From: JAIVGV01 sp031425275
Lineage (GTDB): Bacteria; Acidobacteriota; Blastocatellia; Pyrinomonadales; Pyrinomonadaceae
Direction: 5' to 3'
Assembly: GCA_031425275.1 (NCBI GenBank)
Contig: JANPJA010000160.1
Coordinates: forward strand, 1 to 37,646
DNA: 37,646 bases
The position numbers and the translations under genes are program-made. Under the pieces are notes generated by a model that saw only the letters and a list, made by a program, of their open reading frames with translations, did no database searches and was not told the origin of the DNA. Below are positions 25,401 to 31,041 of the stretch, in pieces. Each line of letters opens with the position of its first letter. The stretch's first letter is position 1.

Positions 25401-25832
25401 GGCGTTATCAACTGCCGCCCCGGCCTCCTGCGCAATCAGGATCGCGAGCAGGTGCGCCTCAACCCGTTCACCGTGCCCGTCGGCGGGAACGCCCTGGCCA
25501 TCGTCAACGCCGAGGCGCGCGTGCCCGTGCGGACGAACTTTCAGATCGTGCCGTTCTACGACGGCGGCAACGTCTTCCGCCGCGTCGGCGACATCTTCGG
25601 TCGCAACGACCGGCGGCCCGGCGAGGATTTGAACCAGCGGAACTTGCGCGTCGCGTGGTCGCACACGGTGGGTCTGGGCCTGCGCTTCCGCACGCCGGTC
25701 GGCGCGCTCGCCGTCGATTACGGGCTGCTGCTCAACCCGCCCGAGTTCGAGGTGCCGCAGTTCTCCGGCCCGCCCGCCATCCACCGGCTGAGCCGCACGA
25801 AGCTGCACTTCCGCTTCGGCCAGACGTTCTAA
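22413..25832 (+). CDS. Omp85-family outer-membrane assembly protein (TamA/BamA-like)
   Basis: A 1139-residue protein with a signal peptide (LFRRRTFALVFAAAVWCGAWASPASA), then a long periplasmic region of successive POTRA domains (about residues 30-650, with repeated PGxxF, LxxxGY and V-E-G patterns). The C-terminal part is a 16-stranded-type barrel with MDYGGGYSTDGG, the RGF loop motif in SNTLRGFGFEEAG, and VPFYDGGNVFR near the end. The last strand ends in an aromatic residue (LHFRFGQTF), as outer-membrane barrels do. It should sit in the outer membrane and work with the TamB-like protein just upstream. BamA versus TamA cannot be settled without a tree. The GTG start abuts a repeat arm and has no Shine-Dalgarno sequence. 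Confidence 0.9.
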   Translation: MLFRRRTFALVFAAAVWCGAWASPASASGAPDLTKYEGRDVASVEVVLEGTPRDARAEAALRALISVAPGTPFSAVRVRESLQALFDSKRVANARVEATAAAAGGAVALRFVVRPQVRIAAVRIDMDAPPGSGLAADDIRSRLNLLDAGARLSDQALRANADLIQSYLRDRGYYRAEVTHTESLDPAGTGATVTYRVVPGAQATVDIFNLNVTGLDPAGVRPRLVLRSGAPFSLTALADDLGRIRQAVIDGDNLAPRLDERHVFDPERNVITVTVTGAVGPKVGVKVSGYELGEKQQRELLPVRREGTIDQSAIEEGRRRLQIRLQETGYFFAEVNARCSVDAPPAPSAAAAVTTPPTDLPEQPPAPGGQIDASCQVLNPQELSGRTVNILYEVEPGRRFRLTDIDIDGTDELTHEDIAPELRSQERNILEFIPFLGFGRGFTSEEALARDQRTIRERMRELGYRRAVVTVRQGVSVDSDDLILTFGVTPGPLTRVAGVEIRGNQLFDAKRLLDEPCAAAAQRSESCTVVEDPYARSLARADAERIRNFYARNGYVDSEVNASIVELPQRGGDEQVRVIYDVKEGGKVFIDDIEIRGNVRTGREAILEALPLKAGRPLRLDELRESERILYNTNAFRQVIIRSERDGETASGFAKHDVIIDIEELKPRRMDYGGGYSTDGGPLGLFEIQHNNLFNSLRQGTMRVRASRLQQLVRLEYLDPRFRTYGQSKFSPLTVSAQYQRDVSVTRFFRSTIDRGTSGIVQRLDEEGRPILIECTVVPESGCERTGEPTINRLTLNVESQRVLQEASNTILFVRYNYEDVRIFNFGSLLVAPILRPDRSVRLSRFGATLTRDTRDRQFDPSRGEFLTADFAVALKQLGGNISFSKLLLTYRRYWRLGEAATRRAQIFERRGVLSNLSGTIRQTVFAANVTLGAANLFNPRDRDGLPGISDVDRTLPISERFFSGGSNTLRGFGFEEAGPRLSICPGMETPPDPATGVINCRPGLLRNQDREQVRLNPFTVPVGGNALAIVNAEARVPVRTNFQIVPFYDGGNVFRRVGDIFGRNDRRPGEDLNQRNLRVAWSHTVGLGLRFRTPVGALAVDYGLLLNPPEFEVPQFSGPPAIHRLSRTKLHFRFGQTF

Positions 25833-25859
25833 AACAGGCGAAGGGATCAAAGGGGAAAG

Positions 25860-26615
25860 GTGAGAGGGAAGCAGCAGAAAAGAAATTTTGACTCCGCCCG
25901 CGCCGCGCGCCGTGCGTCGTCGCGCGTCGGGCCGCGCGTCGCGCGCCGCGCTCTGCCGTCGCTGCTGCTCGTCTGCGCCATTTACCTTTTCCCGCTCTTA
26001 TCCTTTTCCCCGCGCGCCGCGCGCGCGCAAGAGATCGTCGATAAGATGGTGGCGACGATCAACGGGCGCGAGTTGATCACTTACACCGACTTGCTCTGGC
26101 AACTCGCGCTCCAGCCCGACGCGCCGCTGGAGAGGCCGCGCCCGGAGGATTTGCAGCAGGCCCTGAACCGGCTCATCGACCAGCGGCTCATCGCGCAGGA
26201 GGGCGGGCGGCTGCCGACCATCGCGCCGAAGGACGAGGACGTGCGCGTCGCGCAGAACGAACTGATCAAACGCTTCCCCACGCCGGCCGCCTTCCAGCAG
26301 CGCATCGCGCGCGTCGGCTTAACGGCCGAGCAGTTCTACGAGATCGTCCGCCAGCGCGTCGAGATCGAGCGCTACCTCGACTTCCGCTTCCGCTCCTTCG
26401 TCGTCGTCACGCAGAAAGAGATCGCCGACTACTACCGCGACACCTACGTCCCGCGCTTCCGCCGCCAGTCGCCCGGCCGCGTCGTCCCCACGCTCGAAGA
26501 GGCCGCTAAAGTGATCGAGCAGACGCTCACCGAGGACAAGATCGAGTCGGACACCGACGCCTTCCTCGAAGACGCCCGCGCCCGCGCCGAAATAGTCATC
26601 TTGAATCCGGTCTAA
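25860..26615 (+). CDS. SurA-N-like periplasmic chaperone without PPIase domain
   Basis: A 251-residue protein with a long basic N-region, a hydrophobic core (about 33-48) and a likely signal peptidase site after ARA (residue 56). The mature part begins EIVDKMVATINGRELITYTDLLWQ, the usual start of SurA/PpiD chaperone domains, and continues with LNRLIDQRLIAQE and the helical segment ending in a SurA-like EIADYY region. The parvulin rotamase domain that normally follows is absent, so this is a chaperone-only version. The GTG start has GGGGAAAG in front and lies 27 bp after the Omp85 stop. That position supports a role in delivering outer-membrane proteins. An alternative is a trigger-factor/SurA-like lipoprotein biogenesis factor. 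Confidence 0.8.
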   Translation: MRGKQQKRNFDSARAARRASSRVGPRVARRALPSLLLVCAIYLFPLLSFSPRAARAQEIVDKMVATINGRELITYTDLLWQLALQPDAPLERPRPEDLQQALNRLIDQRLIAQEGGRLPTIAPKDEDVRVAQNELIKRFPTPAAFQQRIARVGLTAEQFYEIVRQRVEIERYLDFRFRSFVVVTQKEIADYYRDTYVPRFRRQSPGRVVPTLEEAAKVIEQTLTEDKIESDTDAFLEDARARAEIVILNPV

Positions 26616-26617
26616 AG

Positions 26618-26729
26618 GGAAGCTGTTAGCTGTTAGCCGTTAGCTGTTAGCTCAAACCCAATTCTAATTTTTGAGCTAACAGCTAACAGCTAACAGCTAA
26701 CAGCTAACAGCTAACAGCTAACAGCTCTT
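26618..26729. repeat. Inverted heptad-repeat cassette, GCTGTTA family
   Basis: The left arm (26620-26653) has about five GCTGTTA/GCCGTTA units, and the right arm (26672-26727) has about seven to eight TAACAGC units. The loop is about 18 bp. The arms are unequal in copy number, which suggests slippage. The right arm ends about seven bases before the patatin ATG. Confidence 0.93.
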
Positions 26730-26733
26730 GACC

Positions 26734-27588
26734 ATGTCGAGTGAGAGTCAACAAGGCAGGCCGCGCGTCGGGCTGGCTCTTTCGGGCGGGGCGGCGCGCG
26801 GGGCGGCGCACGTCGGCGTGCTGCAAGTCTTGGCGGAGCAGGGCGTGCCGATCGATTGCGTCGCGGGCACGTCGGCGGGCGCGCTCGTCGGCGGGGCCTA
26901 CGCGGCGGGCATCACGCTCGACGAGTTGGTTGAGTTCGCGCGCGCGATGCGCTGGCGCAACTTCGGGCGGATGACGCTGTCGAAACTCGGCGTGCAGTCG
27001 AACGAGCGGATGGAAGAATTCATCCGCTCGCGCTTCCCCGTCACGCGCTTCGAGGATTTGCGGATTCCGTTCGCGGCCGTCGCCACCGACCTCGCCACGG
27101 GCGCGGCCGTCGTCCTCGCGGGCGAGGGCGATCTGGCCTTCGCCATCCGCGCGAGTTGCGCCGTGCCCGGCTGGTACCGGCCCGTCACGGACGCGCAAGG
27201 GCGGCAACTCGTTGACGGCGGGCTCGTCGCCAACCTGCCCGTGCGCATCCTCAAGAAATTCGAGCCGCCGCCCGACGTGACCATCGCCGTGGACGTGAAC
27301 TACGAGGGCGCGAAGTTCCTCGGCCCGCCGCGCACGGCTTTGGGGGTTCTCTTCCAGACCATCATGGTCGTGCAGCGCGCCATCAGCGCGCACGAGTCGC
27401 GCGCGGCCGACGTAACGCTCCGCCCCCACGTCGGCCACATCCGCTGGGACGAGATGCGCCGCGCCGACGAACTCGTCGCGGCCGGCCGCGACTCCGCGCT
27501 CGCAGCCATCGACGACATCAAACGACTCCTCGACGCGCGCGCCGAACGCCCCGCCTCGCAACCGGCCGACCCCGCCGCCCGCCCCTGA
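26734..27588 (+). CDS. Patatin-like phospholipase (RssA type)
   Basis: A Ser-Asp dyad lipid acyl hydrolase of 284 residues, probably cytoplasmic or membrane-associated. It has the oxyanion loop LSGGAARGAAHVGVL (about 16-30), the nucleophile elbow GTSAG with Ser47, and the DGG motif with the catalytic Asp in VDGGLVANLPV. The size suits the short bacterial RssA/YlbK group. The sequence lacks a signal peptide or barrel, unlike PlpD-type autotransporters. The start is ATG 26734, placed just after a repeat arm with no Shine-Dalgarno sequence. A TTG two codons upstream is an alternative. It is the last gene of the co-directional run that contains the outer-membrane assembly genes. Confidence 0.93.
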   Translation: MSSESQQGRPRVGLALSGGAARGAAHVGVLQVLAEQGVPIDCVAGTSAGALVGGAYAAGITLDELVEFARAMRWRNFGRMTLSKLGVQSNERMEEFIRSRFPVTRFEDLRIPFAAVATDLATGAAVVLAGEGDLAFAIRASCAVPGWYRPVTDAQGRQLVDGGLVANLPVRILKKFEPPPDVTIAVDVNYEGAKFLGPPRTALGVLFQTIMVVQRAISAHESRAADVTLRPHVGHIRWDEMRRADELVAAGRDSALAAIDDIKRLLDARAERPASQPADPAARP

Positions 27589-27602
27589 GTGGCAGACGTT
27601 TT

Positions 27603-27682
27603 GCCACAGAGGACACAGAGAACACAGAGAGCGGAAAAGTTGACGCTCATTCCTCTATGTTCTCTGTGTCCTCTGTGGCTAG
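27603..27682. repeat. Inverted nonamer-repeat cassette, CACAGAGNA family
   Basis: The left arm (27603-27631) contains tandem 9-bp units CACAGAGGA, CACAGAGAA, CACAGAGAG, and the right arm (27650-27682) their near-perfect complement around a loop of about 18 bp. It lies between convergent genes and could act as a transcript-end hairpin, although no T-tract of the classical kind directly follows. Confidence 0.9.
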
Positions 27683-27698
27683 CTTTTGAATTGATCTC

Positions 27699-28088
27699 TT
27701 AATCGCCGTCCGCGCCCTCAAGGATGACCTGCGCGATGGCGTGCTCGGAGGTGTGAGAGATGGAGAGGTGGGCGCGGGTCGCCCCCGTGCGGCGGAAGAG
27801 TTCGAGCGCGGCGTCGTGGAAGTTGATGGCGGGTTTGCCGCCGTCGGCGTTCGTCACCTCGACGTGCCGCCAACTGATCCCGCCGCCCCAGCCCGTGCCG
27901 AGGGCTTTGAGCGCGGCTTCTTTCGCGGCGAAGCGCGCGGCATAATGCTGCGGGGCCGCCACGCCCCGGCCGTCGCAATACTCGCGCTCGCGCGCGGTGA
28001 AGACGCGCTCGGCGAAGCGCGGCGTGCGCTTGAGGACTCCGCGCATCCGCCCTACTTCCACAATGTCGATGCCGATTGAAATGATCAC
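27699..28088 (-). CDS. acpS: Holo-[acyl-carrier-protein] synthase
   Basis: Transfers 4'-phosphopantetheine from CoA to the acyl carrier protein. The start is the GTG at 28088-28086 giving the standard N-terminus (IISIGIDIVEVGRM) and a product of 129 residues. Magnesium-site and CoA motifs are present: the Asp of GIDIVEV, FTAREREYC, and RFAAKEAALKALGTGW with the key Glu. The end SISHTSEHAIAQVIL is also typical. The open frame extends upstream to 28334, but that part is antisense to pgeF. Its start codon overlaps the 5' end of pgeF head to head. No Shine-Dalgarno sequence is seen. Confidence 0.94.
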   Translation of the reverse strand: MIISIGIDIVEVGRMRGVLKRTPRFAERVFTAREREYCDGRGVAAPQHYAARFAAKEAALKALGTGWGGGISWRHVEVTNADGGKPAINFHDAALELFRRTGATRAHLSISHTSEHAIAQVILEGADGD

Positions 28089-28920
28089 TGACGATCCCGC
28101 GCTCGCGCGCTCCGGCTTCCACTGGCGCGCGCGCGCCGGGGTGCGCGCTCTCTCGTGTGCCGCGCTCGAAGGCGCGGGTTTTGCGAACGCCTTCTCGACG
28201 CGCGGCGGCGGGTGTAGCCCGTTCCCCGCCGGCGATCTCAACCTCGCGGGCTTCGACGAGGACGCGGCCGAGAACATCCGCGAGAACCGCCGCCGCTTCC
28301 TCTCGCTCTTCGACGGCGACTGGTCGCTCGCCACCTGCTGGCAAGTTCACGGCCGCGAAGTCCGCGCGGTGCGAAGCGGAGGGCCGCTCCCCGACGCCGG
28401 TGACGACGAACGCTGCGACGCGCTCGTCTCCGATCTGCCGCGCGTCCTGCTCGGCGTCAAGACCGCCGACTGCGTGCCCGTCATCTTGGGCGACGCGCGC
28501 ACCGGCGCGTGCGCCGCCGTTCACGCGGGCTGGCGCGGCACCGCCGACTCGATCCTCGCCCGCGCGGTCGGACGACTCCGCGACGAGTACGGCGCGCGCC
28601 CCGCCGACTTGATCGCCGCCATCGGCCCGGCCGCGCTCCGGTGCTGCTACGAAGTCGGCCCCGAAGTCGTCGAGGTTTTCAACGCGCGCTTTTCGGAAGA
28701 CGCCGCAGCCTTGTTCACGCCGACCCGCGCGGGTCACGCGCTCGTCGATCTGCACGAGGCGAACCGCCGCCAACTCCTGCGCGCCGGACTCTCACCCGCC
28801 AACATCCACGCCGCCCCGCTCTGCACGATGTGCCGCACAGACCTCTTCTTCTCCTACCGCCGCGAGAAACATCAGCACGGCCGCACGGGCCGCCTGCTCG
28901 GAGTCGTCGGGAGAGGCTAG
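28081..28920 (+). CDS. pgeF: Peptidoglycan editing factor PgeF (YfiH/laccase-domain family)
   Basis: A 279-residue protein of the YfiH family, whose members have been shown to act as purine nucleoside phosphorylases, multicopper-type polyphenol oxidases or peptidoglycan-editing enzymes. Conserved metal and active-site blocks are CWQVHGREV, KTADCVPVIL, AAVHAGWRGTADSIL, RCCYEVGPEV and the C-terminal CTMCRTDLFFSYRREKHQHGRTGR. The start is taken as ATG 28081, where family length is matched. ATG codons at 28069 and 28063 are alternatives that would deepen the overlap with the divergent acpS. In every case the 5' ends overlap, so its promoter must lie within acpS. Confidence 0.92.
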   Translation: MITDDPALARSGFHWRARAGVRALSCAALEGAGFANAFSTRGGGCSPFPAGDLNLAGFDEDAAENIRENRRRFLSLFDGDWSLATCWQVHGREVRAVRSGGPLPDAGDDERCDALVSDLPRVLLGVKTADCVPVILGDARTGACAAVHAGWRGTADSILARAVGRLRDEYGARPADLIAAIGPAALRCCYEVGPEVVEVFNARFSEDAAALFTPTRAGHALVDLHEANRRQLLRAGLSPANIHAAPLCTMCRTDLFFSYRREKHQHGRTGRLLGVVGRG

Positions 28921-28923
28921 AGC

Positions 28924-28998
28924 CAGATGTCAGATGTCAGATGTCAGATGTCAGAGAGTTGGCTGACACCAGCATCTGACATCCAGCATCCAGCATCT
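28924..28998. repeat. Inverted heptad-repeat cassette, TCAGATG family
   Basis: The left arm (28924-28956) has four tandem CAGATGT units. The right arm (28969-28997) has CATCTGA then CATCCAG units, so it pairs only partly. It fills the space from the pgeF stop to the convergent gene's stop. Confidence 0.85.
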
Positions 28999-29547
28999 TT
29001 ATTTTCTTCTCCCGAAGACCTGCGTGTTGATGCGCTTGACCGGCTCGCTGGCGGCGACGACGGAGATGGGCATGGTGATCTCGCGCGTCGTGGGCGGGTA
29101 GCAGACTTCGTTGTTGCACGCCTGATAGCGCACTTTGGCGCGCAGCTCCGCGACGCCGGTTTGGAAGTTGGCCGGGAAGGTGACGTTGAAGCGCAGCACC
29201 GGGCGGCCCTCGTAGAGCGAGAGCGGCTCGTTGGAGAAAGAGAGCTTCTGGACTTTGCCGCGCGGGAACGCGGCCGGGCTGACGCGCACCCCGCCGGGCG
29301 CTTCGATCTTGAGGGTCGTGGGGATCGAGAACTTATTAGTCACCCGGTTGGCGTTGACGTGGAAGCCCGCGGGGATGTCGAGCACGACGGCCGCCTCGAC
29401 GGAGCGGCCCTGCTGGGCCTTGTTAGTCGAGTAGAAGCCGTTGACCTTCACGTCGGCCTGCGCGCGCGCGGCCGGCGGGGCGAAGCACGAGAAGATGACG
29501 ACCGCGGTCGTCGCGAAGAGTGCGTGGCGGAAAATGTTTCGGGTCAT
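28999..29547 (-). CDS. Stand-alone DsbD-alpha-like periplasmic protein
   Basis: A 182-residue secreted protein with a signal peptide (hydrophobic core FATTAVVIFSCF, cleavage after ARAQ or nearby). The mature part matches the N-terminal (alpha) domain of DsbD. It has a beta sandwich with SVEAAVVLDIPAGFHVNANRV and the redox pair in YQACNNEVCYPPTTREITMP, two Cys separated by four residues, close to the DsbD pattern. In DsbD this domain passes electrons to periplasmic partners such as DsbC and DsbG. The transmembrane and gamma domains are absent here, so it must be reduced by another protein such as a CcdA-type one not in this window. Redox activity is inferred from the Cys pair. Confidence 0.8.
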   Translation of the reverse strand: MTRNIFRHALFATTAVVIFSCFAPPAARAQADVKVNGFYSTNKAQQGRSVEAAVVLDIPAGFHVNANRVTNKFSIPTTLKIEAPGGVRVSPAAFPRGKVQKLSFSNEPLSLYEGRPVLRFNVTFPANFQTGVAELRAKVRYQACNNEVCYPPTTREITMPISVVAASEPVKRINTQVFGRRK

Positions 29548-29593
29548 GTCGTTCGTTGATCTTTCGTCGTCTGATGTGTCGGGAGCTGTTTTG

Positions 29594-30697
29594 TTACCGC
29601 GTCAGTTGATGCACGATCTCGGGCGTCGGGTTGTTCGCGGATGCGCGGCGGGCGGAGAGTTGGCCGCAGGCGGCGTAGATGTCGCGGCCCCGCGGCCGCC
29701 GGACGTAGGCGTGGATGCCCTTGGATTCGAGAATCGTTTTGAATTCCTCGACGCGCTCGAACGGCGACGGCCGGTATGGCAGGGAATCGCCGGGGTTGTG
29801 CGGGATGAGATTGACCTTCGCCCGCAGCTCGTGCCGGTTGAGCAAATTGGCGAGCCGGCGCGCGTGGTCGTCCGAGTCGTTGACGCCGTCGAGCATCACG
29901 TACTCGAAGGTGAAACGCTCGCCCGGCCGCAGCGACCGCTCGAACTCCTTGCACGCGGCGAGCAGCACCCGGAGCGGCCACTTTTTGTTGACGGGCATCA
30001 GCTCGTCGCGCAGCTCGTCGGTGGGCGCGGCCAGCGAGACGGCGAGGTGAGGGCGTTCGGGCTCGTGCGCCAGTTGGAGGATGCGCGGGACGATGCCGGC
30101 GGTCGAGACCGTCACGCGGTTCGGCACGATGTGGAGTCCGTCCTCCGACGACATCACGCGCAGGGCTTTCATCAGCGAGTCGTAGGCGAGGAACGGCTCG
30201 CCTGCGCCCATCGCGACGAGATTCGTGCCGCGCGGGGTCTTGACCCCCACCCCGTAAGCGTCGTTTAAGGCGATGACGATCTGCTCGACGATCTCCCCGG
30301 CCGTGAGCGTGCGCAGCAGGCCGAGTTTCGCCGTCAGGCAAAAACTGCATTGCAGCGGACAGCCCGACTGCGACGAGAAGCAGACGGTGTCGCGCCGCTC
30401 TTCGGGGATGAAGACCGCCTCGACGGGCAGTCCGTCGTGCGTCTTCAAAAGGTAGCGGCGCGTGCCGTCCTCGGAGACGTAGCGCGACTCGACGGTGAGC
30501 GTGGAGGCCGTGGCGCGCTCTCGCAGCGCGGCGCGAAACTCCCTCGGCAGATCGGTCATCTCGTCGAACGAGCGCAGGCGGCGGCGTTGGAGCGCGGCGA
30601 ACATCTGGCGCGCGCGGTAGTCCGGTTGGCCCAAGCCCCGCACGAATTCGCGCAGTTCGTTTGCGGTCAACCCCGTCAGATGTTCGCGGCTTTCCAT
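29594..30697 (-). CDS. rlmN: Dual-specificity 23S rRNA/tRNA adenine-C2 methyltransferase
   Basis: A radical SAM enzyme that methylates A2503 of 23S rRNA and A37 of some tRNAs. The product is 367 residues. The iron-sulfur motif is Cys113, Cys117, Cys120 in SGCPLQCSFC. It has MGAGEPFLAYD for SAM binding, NRVTVSTAGIVPRI, HLAVSLAAPTDELR and RFTFEYVMLDGVND. The resting Cys that forms the methyl-Cys intermediate partner lies in IYAACGQL near the C-terminus. MGAGEP replaces the commoner MGMGEP. The start at 30697 is preceded by an extended -10 element only 9 bp away, so the mRNA may be leaderless. It diverges from the M1 peptidase over a composite repeat. Confidence 0.96.
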   Translation of the reverse strand: MESREHLTGLTANELREFVRGLGQPDYRARQMFAALQRRRLRSFDEMTDLPREFRAALRERATASTLTVESRYVSEDGTRRYLLKTHDGLPVEAVFIPEERRDTVCFSSQSGCPLQCSFCLTAKLGLLRTLTAGEIVEQIVIALNDAYGVGVKTPRGTNLVAMGAGEPFLAYDSLMKALRVMSSEDGLHIVPNRVTVSTAGIVPRILQLAHEPERPHLAVSLAAPTDELRDELMPVNKKWPLRVLLAACKEFERSLRPGERFTFEYVMLDGVNDSDDHARRLANLLNRHELRAKVNLIPHNPGDSLPYRPSPFERVEEFKTILESKGIHAYVRRPRGRDIYAACGQLSARRASANNPTPEIVHQLTR

Positions 30698-30715
30698 CGT
30701 CCGGGCATTTTAACA
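30698..30715 (-). promoter_or_regulatory. Extended -10 promoter at the rlmN start
   Basis: Reading on the minus strand, TGT then TAAAAT (30712-30707) form an extended -10 element nine bases upstream of the ATG at 30697. Initiation seven bases downstream would leave about a 2-4 nt leader. No Shine-Dalgarno sequence is seen. Confidence 0.5.
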
Positions 30716-30733
30716 CCCGCCCGCGCAGCCCGC

Positions 30734-30968
30734 ACGGAGGCCCGACCGTCAGGGAGGGCGCTGCGACGATGAACGATGAACGGAAGATAGTTTTCAGTTT
30801 TCAGAGGTGACAAAGAGAAGCGTTTTGAGGGATGACAATCTTTCGGTCCGAAAACTGGAAACTGGAAACTATCTTCCTCTCTGAAAACTTAAAACCAAAA
30901 ACTGTTTTCCACTTCATCGTTCGTCGTTCATCCTTTCCCCACGCCCTCCCTGACGGTCGGGCCTCCGT
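30734..30968. repeat. Composite nested inverted repeat
   Basis: Three layers share one axis. The outer perfect 27-bp inverted repeat is 30734-30760 with 30942-30968. The middle layer is ATGAACG heptads (about 30765-30783 with 30918-30933). The inner layer is TTTTCAG heptads (30782-30804 with 30855-30877, 23 bp with two mismatches). Further CTGAAAA-type copies lie at about 30880-30912. It fills the rlmN-peptidase spacer with no gene inside. Confidence 0.9.
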
Positions 30969-30971
30969 TCG

Positions 30972-31000
30972 TTGCGATCTGAGTGCGGCGCGAATATGCT
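30972..31000 (+). promoter_or_regulatory. Candidate promoter of the M1 peptidase gene
   Basis: TTGCGA (30972-30977), 17 bp, TATGCT (30995-31000). It lies just outside the composite repeat and about 40 bp before the ATG at 31042, which has GGAG at 31030-31033. Confidence 0.5.
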
Positions 31001-31041
31001 AGGGGCTATTCTCCCGCAATAAAATTTTAGGAGACGTGCTG

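Noticed and set aside
27699..28334. Longer 211-codon AcpS frame
   Set aside because: Residues before the GTG at 28088 are antisense to pgeF and unlike any AcpS N-terminus. The GTG gives the family-typical beginning.
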